From NCBI GenBank assembly GCA_032124675.1, contig JAQBDA010000095.1:1-64000 (forward strand): a stretch of DNA of 64,000 bases. The letters are read 5' to 3'. Positions 52,019-61,183 of the stretch are shown here, piece after piece. The translations under genes and the position numbers were made by a program. Every line of letters starts with the position of its first letter. The first letter of the stretch is position 1. The notes beneath the pieces were generated by a model, which was not told where the DNA came from, did no database searches, and worked only from the letters and a program-made list of their open reading frames with translations. This DNA comes from JAQBDA01 sp032124675 (GTDB taxonomy: Bacteria > Chloroflexota > Anaerolineae > Anaerolineales > UBA4823).

Positions 52019-52048
52019 GGTATGGATTCTACCGCAGAAATCTAATCC

Positions 52049-52126
52049 TGGACGAATCCTGCCCTACGTGATATACTACTCCCGCTCCCGCCCCAGGCGG
52101 GAGAGTTTGTGCCCCCGCTTTGGGGG
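52049..52126 (+). promoter_or_regulatory. rpsB promoter and structured leader
   Basis: TGGACG (52049-52054) and an extended -10 TG-A-TATACT (52069-52077) are 17 bp apart. The leader then folds CTCCCGCC/GGCGGGAG (52085-52103) and CCCCC/GGGGG (52112-52126). rpsB leaders are often autoregulated by S2; here that is inference. Confidence 0.65.
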
Positions 52127-52227
52127 TTATCCTATCTCACACGCTTCCCGACCTGAATGGGCGTGCCTTGGCCGAGGTACCGGACGGGAGAGACGGAAGC
52201 GGAGGCTTAACGCAAGGAGTGTGTACA

Positions 52228-53322
52228 ATGGCTGTTATATCTATGAAAGCGCTTCTGGAGAGCGGCGTGCACTTTGGACATCGCACGTACAAGTGGCACC
52301 CCGCGATGAAGCCCTATATCTTCACCGAACGCAATAGCATCCATATTATCGACCTGCAGAAAACGGTCAAGTCGCTGGAACAGGCTTACAATGTCGTCCG
52401 CGATACCGTCGCAGATGGCGGCACGGTGCTTATTGTTGGCACCAAACGCCAGGCTCAGGAAACGGTCATGACCGAAGCCATGCGCTGCGGCATGCCGTAC
52501 GTGACTCACCGTTGGCTGGGTGGTATGCTGACCAACTGGCGCACCATTCGCCAGCGCATCAATGAGCTCGAACGTCTCGAGCGGATGCGCGACCAGGGGG
52601 ATTTCGAGCGCATCACCAAAAAAGAAGCCCTGCTGTATTCACGCCAGATCGAGCGCCTGGAGATGCTTTTGGGTGGCATCCGCAGTATGATCACCGTTCC
52701 CGAACTGCTGTTTGTCGTCGATGTGCGCCGTGAAGACACAGCCATCCACGAAGCCAACCTGCTGAATATCCCGGTGATTGCCATGGTGGATACCAACTGC
52801 GACCCTTCCAAGGTGGATTATGTCATCCCTTCCAACGATGACGCCATCCGCGCTATCAAGCTGCTGGTGGGTAAGATCGCCGATGCAGTTATGGAAGGGG
52901 TAGCCATGCGTAAAGAGGAAGTCATCGAGTCCATGCCAGAGCAAATGCACGCCTTTGCCGACGAGCCAGAGCTATCTGATGAGGACCTGCTGGGCGCGGC
53001 TACACTGGCCAAGCTGGCACCGAAACCGTCCCTCTCGTCCGAAGATGAGGATGAAGAACCCTCCGAAGGCGAGGTTGAGGAAGAAGATGTAGATGAAGAG
53101 CCGGATGTGGAAGAAGAGGAAGAAGCCGTAGACGAAGAAGCTGAGGAAGACGACGAAGAAGACGAAGCTGAAGAAGAAGAAGCAGCTGAGGAAGAAGACG
53201 AAGACGACGAAGCTGAAGAAGACGAAGACGACGACGAGTACGATGATTATGAAGACGTCGAGAACGATGAGGACGATAAAGATTACGACGACGATGACGA
53301 CGATGATGAGGACGAGGATTAG
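52228..53322 (+). CDS. rpsB: 30S ribosomal protein S2 with long acidic tail
   Basis: The first 240 residues are a normal S2: MKALLESGVHFGHRTYKWHP, HIIDLQKT, PYVTHRWLGGMLTN and VIAMVDTNCDPSKVDYVIPSNDDAIRAI. S2 sits on the small subunit and binds S1 and the 16S rRNA. The remaining 110 or so residues are almost only Glu, Asp, Ala and Val, with no basic residues apart from two Lys near the end. Acidic tails occur on S2 in some lineages, but this is very long. AAGGAG before the ATG at 52228 supports the start. tsf follows 2 bp later. Confidence 0.95.
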   Translation: MAVISMKALLESGVHFGHRTYKWHPAMKPYIFTERNSIHIIDLQKTVKSLEQAYNVVRDTVADGGTVLIVGTKRQAQETVMTEAMRCGMPYVTHRWLGGMLTNWRTIRQRINELERLERMRDQGDFERITKKEALLYSRQIERLEMLLGGIRSMITVPELLFVVDVRREDTAIHEANLLNIPVIAMVDTNCDPSKVDYVIPSNDDAIRAIKLLVGKIADAVMEGVAMRKEEVIESMPEQMHAFADEPELSDEDLLGAATLAKLAPKPSLSSEDEDEEPSEGEVEEEDVDEEPDVEEEEEAVDEEAEEDDEEDEAEEEEAAEEEDEDDEAEEDEDDDEYDDYEDVENDEDDKDYDDDDDDDEDED

Positions 53323-53324
53323 GC

Positions 53325-53939
53325 ATGGCAGCGACAATTGAACAGATCAAACAGCTCCGCGAGGCAACCGGTGCCGGGATTATGGACAGCCGCAAAGCTT
53401 TGGATCAGGCAGGTGGGGACTTCGATAAAGCGATGGAATACCTGCGTGAAAAAGGGATGGCGATGGCTGCCGAGCGTTCCGACCGAGAAGCATCCGAGGG
53501 TATGCTAGAACTGTACTCGCACGGCAACGGGCGTGTGGGCGTGATGGTGGAAGTGAACTGCGAGACAGATTTCGTCGCCCGCTCGGAAGCTTTCCGCACC
53601 TTTGCACATGAAATTGCGCTCCATATAGCGGCATCAGAACCTGCTTTCGTCAGCGAGAGCGATATTCCGGCGGACGTTCTGGAAAATGAGCGCAGCGCTG
53701 CTCTTGCGCTCGCCAGAGAAGAGGGCAAACCCGCTGAAATCGCAGAGCGCATCGTCGAAGGCAAACTGAAAAAGTTCATAAATGATAGTTGTCTGCTGCG
53801 GCAGATGTATATCCGGGACGATACGATCACCGTGGAGGAACTGCTGATGCAGAACATCGCCGCAATTGGCGAAAATATCGTCATCCGCCGCTTCGTCCGG
53901 TGGGAACTTGGTGAGAGTTCAGCTTCACCGGAACAATAA
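53325..53939 (+). CDS. tsf: Elongation factor Ts, short form
   Basis: The nucleotide exchange factor for EF-Tu. The N-terminal UBA-like domain (LREATGAGIMDSRKAL) and the core VEVNCETDFVAR are intact. At 204 residues it is about 90 shorter than E. coli EF-Ts, lacking the C-terminal dimerisation module, as in Thermus and Chloroflexota. It is probably translated with rpsB. A terminator follows. Confidence 0.97.
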   Translation: MAATIEQIKQLREATGAGIMDSRKALDQAGGDFDKAMEYLREKGMAMAAERSDREASEGMLELYSHGNGRVGVMVEVNCETDFVARSEAFRTFAHEIALHIAASEPAFVSESDIPADVLENERSAALALAREEGKPAEIAERIVEGKLKKFINDSCLLRQMYIRDDTITVEELLMQNIAAIGENIVIRRFVRWELGESSASPEQ

Positions 53940-53947
53940 AGTGGGAG

Positions 53948-53972
53948 GGCCAACCAGACGGTTGGCCTTTTT
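53948..53972 (+). terminator. Terminator between tsf and pyrH
   Basis: Stem GGCCAACC/GGTTGGCC with a 4-nt loop is followed by TTTTT. It may be partial, since pyrH follows 46 bp later. Confidence 0.9.
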
Positions 53973-54017
53973 ATTGAAATCCGTCCCATCAATAAGGAAA
54001 AAGGAGCAATTGAAACC

Positions 54018-54737
54018 ATGCAGGAAGACCTGAAATATCACCGCATTTTGCTTAAACTAAGCGGAGAGGCGCTCGCCGGAGACGGGGGCTATGGCATCGA
54101 TCCAAAGCGGGCAGAAGATATCGCCCGCCGGGTGCGAGTAGTGCGCGAGATGGGTGTTGATGTGGCAATCGTCATCGGCGCTGGGAACCTGTGGCGCGGC
54201 CGTATCGGGATCGATCGCGGCATGGACCGGGCGACTGCGGACTATATGGGTATGCTAGCCACAGTGATGAACGCCCTGGCGCTCATGGATGCCATGGAAC
54301 GCATCGGTCTGGTCACCCGGGTGCAGTCTGCGATCGAGATGCATGCAGTGGCAGAGCCCTATATCCGCCGCCGGGCGATCCGGCACCTGGAGAAGGGGCG
54401 TGTGGTAATCCTTGGAGGCGGCACCGGGAACCCCTTCTTCTCGACCGATACTGCTGCTGCCTTACGTGCAATGGAGATCGAGGCCGACATTCTGATCAAG
54501 GCTACCAAAGTGGATGGGGTATATGACAGCGATCCCATGAAGAACAGTGATGCAGTCCGTTTCGACCAGCTCGACTATATGGAGACGATCAACCGCCGTC
54601 TGGAGGTCATGGACAGCACCGCAATATCGCTGTGTATGGACAACCACCTGCCTATTCTGGTGCTGAACCTGTGGCAGCCCGACTCTTTGAGCCAGGCTGT
54701 GAAAGGATACCCGGTTGGCACTTTAGTAAGTGACTGA
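54018..54737 (+). CDS. pyrH: Uridylate kinase
   Basis: Phosphorylates UMP to UDP. The amino-acid-kinase motifs are LLKLSGEALAG, VIGAGNLWRG and GGGTGNPFFSTDTAAALRA. The 239 residues are standard. AAGGAG is 11 bp before the ATG. Confidence 0.97.
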   Translation: MQEDLKYHRILLKLSGEALAGDGGYGIDPKRAEDIARRVRVVREMGVDVAIVIGAGNLWRGRIGIDRGMDRATADYMGMLATVMNALALMDAMERIGLVTRVQSAIEMHAVAEPYIRRRAIRHLEKGRVVILGGGTGNPFFSTDTAAALRAMEIEADILIKATKVDGVYDSDPMKNSDAVRFDQLDYMETINRRLEVMDSTAISLCMDNHLPILVLNLWQPDSLSQAVKGYPVGTLVSD

Positions 54738-54805
54738 AAAACCCCCTTTTCTAGACCTGAATTTTAGAGTATCCTATATAGGATGAATAATCTACGGAGG
54801 CCGCG

Positions 54806-55363
54806 ATGCTGAAAGATGTCTACAAAGAAGCGGAAGCCCGAATGAAAGGGGCTATCCAGGCGCTGGAAGAGGACTTATCCGGCATCCGTACTGGTCGTGC
54901 CAGCCCGGCATTGATCGACCGGATGCAGGTAGAATACTACGGAGCATCCTCACCCCTGATCCAGTTAGCCACGATCAGCGTGCCTGAAGCGCGCACTCTC
55001 CTGATCCGGCCCTTTGATGCCACATCGCTGAAAGCGATCGAGCGGGCGATCCTGGCCTCGGACCTGGGTCTCACACCCAACAATGATGGCAAGGCCATCC
55101 GTCTGAACCTGCCCCCGCTAACCGAGGAACGCCGCCGGGAGCTGGTCAAAGTGGTGCACAACCGGGTGGAAGAGGCACGCGTGGCGGTGCGCAATGTGCG
55201 CCGGGACAGCATTCGGGATTTACGCGAGTTCATGCAGGAAAAGATGATCTCCGAAGATGATCTAAAACGCGGCGAAGAAGAGCTGCAGAAGATAACTGAC
55301 CAGCATGTCGAAGAGATCAATGCCGTTGGCGATAGAAAAGAGAAAGAGATACTCGAAGTCTGA
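54806..55363 (+). CDS. frr: Ribosome recycling factor
   Basis: With EF-G it splits post-termination ribosomes. The 185-residue triple-helix protein has IRTGRASPALIDR, IRPFD and LPPLTEERRRELVKVV. GGAGG lies 5 bp before the ATG. Confidence 0.97.
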   Translation: MLKDVYKEAEARMKGAIQALEEDLSGIRTGRASPALIDRMQVEYYGASSPLIQLATISVPEARTLLIRPFDATSLKAIERAILASDLGLTPNNDGKAIRLNLPPLTEERRRELVKVVHNRVEEARVAVRNVRRDSIRDLREFMQEKMISEDDLKRGEEELQKITDQHVEEINAVGDRKEKEILEV

Positions 55364-55383
55364 GTTTATACTCCTGGTAGATT

Positions 55384-56133
55384 ATGGATTCTGAACGCAC
55401 GCAGGATTTGCCTGAAAAGGTCCCTACTCATGTAGCGATAATAATGGATGGCAACGGTCGCTGGGCGCTGTCCAGGGGGCTGCCGCGCCTGGCTGGTCAC
55501 CGCGCCGGTACAGATAACCTGCGCCGTGTGATCGAAGCCTGCGTTGAGTTCGGTATCTCCTACCTGACCATTTATGCATTTTCAACAGAGAACTGGGGTC
55601 GACCGGTGGAAGAAGTCCAGGGATTGATGCGTATCCTGGAGGATGTGATCGACCGAGAGCTCGAAGAACTCCATGAGCAGGGGGTGCAGCTGCACCATAT
55701 CGGCCGGTTGGATCGCCTCAACCCCGTCCTGCGCAGTAAAGTCATCCAGGCTGTTGAGCTAACGAAAAATAATACCCAGCTGGTGCTGAATGTGGCATTC
55801 AATTACGGCGGTCGGGACGAGATCGTGTGTGCCATCCAGCATATTATTGAAGATGGCGTCCAGCCTGAGAATGTGACCGACGAGATCGTGAGCCGCTATC
55901 TCTACACTGCCGGAGTGCCCGACCCGGACCTGATCATCCGCACCTCCGGCGAGCTGCGCGGGAGCAATTTCCTGATCTGGCAGGGCGCTTATTCCGAGTG
56001 GTATTTCACACCGACTTATTGGCCAGATTTCGACCACGATGAACTGCTGAAGGCTGTACAGGAGTTTGCCCACCGCCAGCGACGCTATGGAGGCGTGCCG
56101 GTCACCGAAGGTACATCCGGGCATGCTGGCTAA
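55384..56133 (+). CDS. uppS: Undecaprenyl pyrophosphate synthase (cis-prenyltransferase)
   Basis: Makes the C55 lipid carrier for peptidoglycan. The catalytic motif HVAIIMDGNGRWA is present, as are TIYAFSTENWGRP and the C-terminal RTSGELRGSNFLIWQ, where most family members have RTSGE-RLSNFL. Length is 249 residues. The end overlaps the cdsA start by 11 bp. Confidence 0.96.
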   Translation: MDSERTQDLPEKVPTHVAIIMDGNGRWALSRGLPRLAGHRAGTDNLRRVIEACVEFGISYLTIYAFSTENWGRPVEEVQGLMRILEDVIDRELEELHEQGVQLHHIGRLDRLNPVLRSKVIQAVELTKNNTQLVLNVAFNYGGRDEIVCAIQHIIEDGVQPENVTDEIVSRYLYTAGVPDPDLIIRTSGELRGSNFLIWQGAYSEWYFTPTYWPDFDHDELLKAVQEFAHRQRRYGGVPVTEGTSGHAG

Positions 56134-56941
56134 ACGTGTCCTGGTAGTAGTCATCCTGCTCCCCATCGGGCTGGTAGTGATCTGGCTCGGGGGTCTGGCA
56201 TTCGCGGTAATGGTAGCGTTGATCCTGGGCCTGGCAGCCTGGGAATATGTAAACTTGTTTCGCGCCGGTGGGCTGCAGCCCGCCGGTGTTCTGGTTGTGC
56301 TGGGGACGCTGGGGTTAGCGGCCGGCAGGGCGTACTCGGGGTTCAGCAGCGCTTCGTGGATCATCAGCCTGGTGGTCCTGCTCAGCATGGCATACCATCT
56401 GGTGGCTTACGAGCGCGGCCGCGATCAGGCTGGCACGGATTTCGGTATCACCTTAGGCGGTGTGCTATACCTGGGTTGGATCGGGAGCTACTTGATCTCG
56501 CTGCGCGAGCTTCCGGAAGGAGTCTGGTGGGTGCTGTTAGCGCTGCCCTCCGTCTGGCTGGCCGATTCAGGCGCTTATTTCATCGGGCGCGCATTTGGTC
56601 GCCGCAAGCTCAGCCCGCGCCTCAGCCCTAAAAAAACCTGGGAAGGCTATCTGGGCGGGGTGCTGGTGGGTACCCTGGGCAGCGCTTTGCTGGCCTATAT
56701 CTGGTCATTTTGGACGGGACCGGGCTCGCATATCACCCCGCTCAGCGGTGCTTTGATGGGGCTGGTGCTGAGTGTCATCACTCCGCTAGGTGACCTGGGG
56801 GAGAGCATGATCAAGCGTCAGGTTGGGGTGAAAGATTCCGGGACCTTACTCCCGGGGCATGGGGGAGTTTTCGACCGCATCGACTCCTGGCTGTGGGCTG
56901 GTGTCATCGGTTATTACCTGGTGGTGTGGTTCTTCATCTAA
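56123..56941 (+). CDS. cdsA: Phosphatidate cytidylyltransferase
   Basis: The integral membrane enzyme forms CDP-diacylglycerol from CTP and phosphatidate. The family signature near the C-terminus is intact (ADSGAYFIGRAFGRRKLSP, then SPKKTWEGYLGG and KDSGTLLPGHGGVFDRIDS). There are about eight hydrophobic helices. The ATG at 56123 lies within uppS; an earlier start at 56066 would add non-hydrophobic shadow sequence. It closes the operon; dxr and rseP, often next, are absent. Confidence 0.95.
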   Translation: MLAKRVLVVVILLPIGLVVIWLGGLAFAVMVALILGLAAWEYVNLFRAGGLQPAGVLVVLGTLGLAAGRAYSGFSSASWIISLVVLLSMAYHLVAYERGRDQAGTDFGITLGGVLYLGWIGSYLISLRELPEGVWWVLLALPSVWLADSGAYFIGRAFGRRKLSPRLSPKKTWEGYLGGVLVGTLGSALLAYIWSFWTGPGSHITPLSGALMGLVLSVITPLGDLGESMIKRQVGVKDSGTLLPGHGGVFDRIDSWLWAGVIGYYLVVWFFI

Positions 56942-56952
56942 GCCTGCGCTGA

Positions 56953-56981
56953 TTGACATCGTTTTCATCTCGTGGTATCAT
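56953..56981 (+). promoter_or_regulatory. metK promoter
   Basis: TTGACA (56953-56958) and TATCAT (56976-56981) are 17 bp apart, with the start expected near 56988, just before the riboswitch. Confidence 0.85.
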
Positions 56982-57011
56982 CCCCGCACAATTTCAAAGC
57001 CCTAAACGGCG

Positions 57012-57183
<172 letters not shown>

Positions 57184-57201
57184 TTCTTGCAGCCAGTCTT
57201 T

Positions 57202-57235
57202 ATGCCCTTTCTGCCAGCCGGAGAGGGTATTTTTT
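57202..57235 (+). terminator. Riboswitch expression-platform terminator
   Basis: Stem ATGCCCTTTC/GAGAGGGTAT is followed by TTTTT, 16 bp before the metK start. Confidence 0.88.
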
Positions 57236-57250
57236 ATCAGTGGAGGAAAT

Positions 57251-58492
57251 ATGAGCAATACGTTTATGACTTCGCCTAGCCTGCTGTTCACGTCCGAATC
57301 GGTAACGGAAGGGCATCCCGATAAGATCTGCGATCAGATCAGTGATGCTGTGCTGGACGCCTGCCTGGAGCAGGACCCCGGTTCCCGTGTGGCTTGTGAA
57401 ACAGCCACCAAGACCGGGTTTGTCATGCTGATGGGTGAGATCACCACGCGTGCCAGCATCAATTATGATGAGCTGGCACGACGTGTGATTAACGAGATCG
57501 GCTATGACAGCAGCGAGAAAGGTATGGATGGCAGCAGCTGCGGTATCCTGATGGCGATTGCCCGCCAGTCTAGCGATATTGCCCTGGGAGTCGATAAGGC
57601 GCTGGAAGCCAAGACCGGCGAGATGAGCGACGCTGAGGTCGAGTCGATCGGAGCAGGCGACCAGGGGATGATGTTCGGTTATGCCTGCAATGAAACACCC
57701 AGCCTGATGCCTATGCCGATCTACCTGGCGCATAAACTGGCTTTGCGGCTGACCGAGGTTCGCAAGGATGGTACGCTGCCCTGGCTGCGCCCGGATGGCA
57801 AGACGCAGGTCACGGTGGAGTACAGCTACGGGCGTCCGGTGCGGGTTGCTACGGTGCTGGTCAGCACCCAGCACGCGCCGGAGATCAGCCAGGAAGAGAT
57901 CCGCGCCGCGCTGATCGAGCATGTCATCGACCCGATCGTGCCGGCTGAATTGCTCAACGGCAGCCCGAAGATCTATGTCAACCCGACCGGGCGTTTCGTG
58001 ATCGGCGGACCGCAGGGAGATTCGGGGCTGACCGGGCGCAAAATTATCGTTGACACGTATGGGGGCATGGGCCGCCATGGTGGCGGCTGTTTCAGTGGCA
58101 AAGACCCAACGAAAGTGGACCGCTCGGCAGCTTATGCAGCCCGCTGGGCAGCCAAGAACGTGGTCGCTGCTGGGCTGGCGGAGCGCTGCGAGATCCAGGT
58201 AGCGTACGCTATCGGTGTCGCGCACCCGTTGAGCGTCAACGTGGAGACTTTTGGTACCGGCAGCATCCCGGATGAGCAGATCGCCGCGCTGGTGCTTGAG
58301 CATTTCGACCTGCGCCCGGGGGCCATCATCCGTGACCTGGACCTGCGCCGCCCGATCTACCGTCAGGTGGCAGCCTACGGGCATTTCGGTCGCGACGACC
58401 TGGACCTGCCCTGGGAGCGCACCGACAAAGCCGCGCTGCTGCGAGAGGCTGCCAGTGTGAACGAGACAGCAGCCGTCTCCCTGGAAGGTTAA
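57251..58492 (+). CDS. metK: S-adenosylmethionine synthetase
   Basis: Joins ATP and methionine to form SAM. The motifs are GHPDKICDQISDAVLD, GAGDQGMMFGYACNETP and GGPQGDSGLTGRKIIVDTYGG. Length 413 residues. GGAGG precedes the ATG. The SAM-I riboswitch in its leader provides product feedback. Confidence 0.98.
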   Translation: MSNTFMTSPSLLFTSESVTEGHPDKICDQISDAVLDACLEQDPGSRVACETATKTGFVMLMGEITTRASINYDELARRVINEIGYDSSEKGMDGSSCGILMAIARQSSDIALGVDKALEAKTGEMSDAEVESIGAGDQGMMFGYACNETPSLMPMPIYLAHKLALRLTEVRKDGTLPWLRPDGKTQVTVEYSYGRPVRVATVLVSTQHAPEISQEEIRAALIEHVIDPIVPAELLNGSPKIYVNPTGRFVIGGPQGDSGLTGRKIIVDTYGGMGRHGGGCFSGKDPTKVDRSAAYAARWAAKNVVAAGLAERCEIQVAYAIGVAHPLSVNVETFGTGSIPDEQIAALVLEHFDLRPGAIIRDLDLRRPIYRQVAAYGHFGRDDLDLPWERTDKAALLREAASVNETAAVSLEG

Positions 58493-58558
58493 GTCGTCAA
58501 CAAGCCTTTTCTGGAATACAGATTTAATAACTGATGCTACGCAGTTCCTGGGGAAATT

Positions 58559-58597
58559 GGGGGTGTTTGGGCGTGCATCGCCCGCCCAAACACCCCC
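58559..58597. repeat. Hairpin related to the 47963 palindrome
   Basis: 15-bp perfect arms GGGGGTGTTTGGGCG/CGCCCAAACACCCCC with a 9-nt loop. The arm shares GGTGTTT with the palindrome at 47963. No T tract follows. Confidence 0.7.
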
Positions 58598-58633
58598 ACC
58601 ACCCCGCCTAGTGCGTAACGTTTATTGATAATA

Positions 58634-58661
58634 AAACAGGCGGCTGCAGCCGCTTGTTTTT
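58634..58661. terminator. Bidirectional terminator after metK
   Basis: Stem ACAGGCGGC/GCCGCTTGT (one mismatch) with loop TGCA lies between convergent genes, flanked by AAAA and TTTTT. Confidence 0.85.
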
Positions 58662-58677
58662 GTCTGGGGAGATGATT

Positions 58678-59388
58678 TTAGGGTCGCTCGAGACCATGCC
58701 TCTCCAGCAGGGCTGCATCGTTCATCAGCTCGCGGGTCGGCCCATCTGCCACGATGCGCCCCTCGTCCATGATCACCATGCGCGGGAAGAGCTCGCGCAC
58801 CATCAGCATGTCGTGGGAGGAGACCAGCATGGTCAGCGGCAGCTCATCCAGCAGATTGATCAGCGAACGCCTGGCGCGTGGGTCCATGCCGGCGGTCGGC
58901 TCATCCAGCACCAGCACCTCCGGCTTCATCGACAGCACCGTAGCGATAGAGATGCGCTTCTTCTCACCTACGCTCAGGTGGTGCGATACTCGGTCGGTAT
59001 AGTTCCCCATGCGCACCGCTTTCAGCGCCTCGCTTACCCGCAGCTGGACTTCATCAGGGGGCAGACCCTGGTACAGCGGTCCAAATGCCACATCTTCATA
59101 TACCGTAGGAGAAAACAGCTGGTCGTCCGGGTTTTGGAATACCAGCCCGACCATCGCCCGTATTCGCCCCAGATGTTTCTGGTTTACATCCAATCCGCAT
59201 ACCTGCACGCATCCATTTCCGAGCAAGATACCGTTCAAATGCAGGATAAGAGTGGATTTTCCAGCCCCATTCGGTCCGACCAGAGCTACCTTTTCACAGG
59301 GCTCAATTTTTAATGAGACGTCCTCTAGCGCTTTGTGACCATCCGGGTAAGCGAAAGACAGGTCTTGGATTTCAATCGAGTGATGCAT
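58678..59388 (-). CDS. cbiO: ECF transporter ATPase CbiO
   Basis: The ABC ATPase of the energy-coupling factor transporter. Walker A GPNGAGKST, signature LSVGEKKRISIAT and Walker B LVLDEPTAGMD. The 236 residues fit CbiO/NikO. It is the third gene of the cbiM-cbiQ-cbiO operon, 17 bp after cbiQ. Confidence 0.95.
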   Translation of the reverse strand: MHHSIEIQDLSFAYPDGHKALEDVSLKIEPCEKVALVGPNGAGKSTLILHLNGILLGNGCVQVCGLDVNQKHLGRIRAMVGLVFQNPDDQLFSPTVYEDVAFGPLYQGLPPDEVQLRVSEALKAVRMGNYTDRVSHHLSVGEKKRISIATVLSMKPEVLVLDEPTAGMDPRARRSLINLLDELPLTMLVSSHDMLMVRELFPRMVIMDEGRIVADGPTRELMNDAALLERHGLERP

Positions 59389-59405
59389 TTATTCCTTAAA
59401 ACCTT

Positions 59406-60206
59406 TTAAAGCAGGAGTGATAACAGCAGTAATAGCAGTAAAAATAACAAGCTGGCAGCAAGGATAACGATCTGAGAGCCCGTAAGCTCGGGCAAAGGCA
59501 GGGAGCGTATCTCCCCGTCGTAGCCGCGTGACAGCATTGCCATATAGATACGATCGCTGCGTTCGAAAGCGCGCAGGAATAGGTTGCCCGCCATGCCGCC
59601 GGTCACCCGCGCCCGCCAGGCGAGGCTGCCACCGGACCTTGCACCAGGCGTGTCCGTCTCGCCGCTGCGGGCGGTGCGGGCGCGGTTCAGACGCAGGGTT
59701 TCATCAGCCAGGATGAACAGGTAGCGCCACATCAGGCTGAAGATTGAGACCAGCAGGCGCGGGATGTGGATGGCGCGCATGGCTGTCAACAGGTCGGGAA
59801 ACGGCGTGCTGGCTGCCAGGACGATTGCGGCCTGCACAGAAATCCACGATTTTAGAGCGATGCTGGTAAACCGCTCCACGCCTGCTGCGGAGATGGTTAA
59901 GGTCCACTGCCCGATAGGAATATCCACAAGGCTGGCTCCTGGAGCGGTAAAGACGATCGGAAATGCTGCCAGCACGAAAGGAAATGCCAGCAGTGCCCGC
60001 TTCCATACGTAGCCAACGCCCAGGTCCGAGAGCAGTATGACAGAGATGATGATTGCCAGTAGAAGAATGTACACCGGCCATGCCCCGGCTGGCACCAGGG
60101 CGGTGGTAAAGATGAACGCCAATGCCATCACTAGCTTGACCCGCGGATCGAGCTGGTGGATCAGGCTGCGGCGCGGCCGGTAGGGGTCCAGGAAATGGAC
60201 GTGCAT
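59406..60206 (-). CDS. cbiQ: ECF transporter transmembrane protein CbiQ
   Basis: The 266-residue membrane coupling subunit has about five helices and the two short Ala-Arg-Gly-type coupling motifs of the family (FLRAFERSDRIYMAMLSRGYDGE). The N-terminal HQLDPRVKLVMALAF is typical of CbiQ/EcfT. It follows cbiM by 7 bp. Confidence 0.93.
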   Translation of the reverse strand: MHVHFLDPYRPRRSLIHQLDPRVKLVMALAFIFTTALVPAGAWPVYILLLAIIISVILLSDLGVGYVWKRALLAFPFVLAAFPIVFTAPGASLVDIPIGQWTLTISAAGVERFTSIALKSWISVQAAIVLAASTPFPDLLTAMRAIHIPRLLVSIFSLMWRYLFILADETLRLNRARTARSGETDTPGARSGGSLAWRARVTGGMAGNLFLRAFERSDRIYMAMLSRGYDGEIRSLPLPELTGSQIVILAASLLFLLLLLLLSLLL

Positions 60207-60213
60207 GGTTTGC

Positions 60214-61167
60214 TTACGATGTTATCGAACGATTTGATCGAGATCGAGCGATTAAGATGGCAATCCCAAATACAATCAGTGTGCCCAGGATGGCGGCGAT
60301 AATGGTTGCCAGGGCTTCGTTGGAGACGCCCGGTAGCATATAATCCGGGATGATCTCGTAGAGCGAGCCCTGTGCCGTATCCAGGAAGCCCTGCTGCTCG
60401 GCGACCCGCTCAAGACCATCTGGATTGGCGGATGCCAGCGGTGCGCTGATTGCCAGCGCCAGGGCGATCAGCAGCCCAGTGATCCATACCAGACTGCTTT
60501 TAACTGCTTTGGCTTTTCCCGCCTCCAGGAAATCCGGGCGGATGGCGTAAACAAAGGATAGCGTTCCGACCGTAATCAACCCTTCCCCAATGCCGATCAG
60601 CGCATGCACGCCCGCCATGGCCGGTATGGCCAGGTTGGCTGGTGAGGTAAGCGATATCGCCAGCTGCAGAGCGACAGCCAGGGCGGTGATCTCAATGGAG
60701 AGCCATGCCGCTGTAAAGCCGCCTGCAAAGAATCCCCAGCGCTGACTGCGTGCCAGCCGCCGCAGCGTCTCGTAAGCCATATATGAGACTGCTACCCCAA
60801 TGACTCCCATGTTGAAGATGTTGGCACCCAGGACGAGCAGACCGCCATCCTGGAAGATCAAAGCCTGGACGCCAATCACGGTTGTCATCACCAGCACAGC
60901 GGCCCAGGGTCCCAGCAGGATCGTCGCCAGGGCTGCCCCCATCAGGTGTCCGGATGTGCCGCCGATCACGGTGAAGTTGAGCATCTGCCCGGCGAAGATG
61001 GCTGCCGCCAGCACGCCCATCAGCGGCACCTTGCGCTCATCCAGGTCTGCGCTGACCCGCCGCAAGGCATAGGCGATAACCACGATGCTGGCCCCCCACA
61101 TCAGGATGGAGACCGTAACGGACAGGAAGCCATCCGGGATATGCATGGGTTCAGGGGAATAGAGCAT
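60214..61167 (-). CDS. cbiM: CbiM/NikM metal-binding subunit fused to a CbiN/NikN-like segment
   Basis: The ECF substrate-binding component for Co2+ or Ni2+. The core is the usual six-helix CbiM. A C-terminal extension (about 225-317) with two helices and an extracytoplasmic loop looks like the NikN/CbiN partner fused in. In known CbiM proteins the metal-binding motif MHIPDGF is the very N-terminus. Here the only good Shine-Dalgarno (GGAGG, 8 bp) serves an ATG at 61167, which adds MLYSPEP; the ATG at 61146 starts at MHIPDGF but lacks a ribosome site. Confidence 0.9.
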   Translation of the reverse strand: MLYSPEPMHIPDGFLSVTVSILMWGASIVVIAYALRRVSADLDERKVPLMGVLAAAIFAGQMLNFTVIGGTSGHLMGAALATILLGPWAAVLVMTTVIGVQALIFQDGGLLVLGANIFNMGVIGVAVSYMAYETLRRLARSQRWGFFAGGFTAAWLSIEITALAVALQLAISLTSPANLAIPAMAGVHALIGIGEGLITVGTLSFVYAIRPDFLEAGKAKAVKSSLVWITGLLIALALAISAPLASANPDGLERVAEQQGFLDTAQGSLYEIIPDYMLPGVSNEALATIIAAILGTLIVFGIAILIARSRSNRSITS

Positions 61168-61183
61168 TGCTGCAGCCTCCTCT

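Noticed and set aside
52972..53395. Hydrophobic and Arg/Leu-rich minus-strand frames opposite the S2 tail
   Set aside because: Direct consequence of the GAA/GAC-rich acidic tail on the other strand.
57200..58384. Long minus-strand frame opposite metK (394 codons)
   Set aside because: Antisense shadow of MetK; no recognisable domain.
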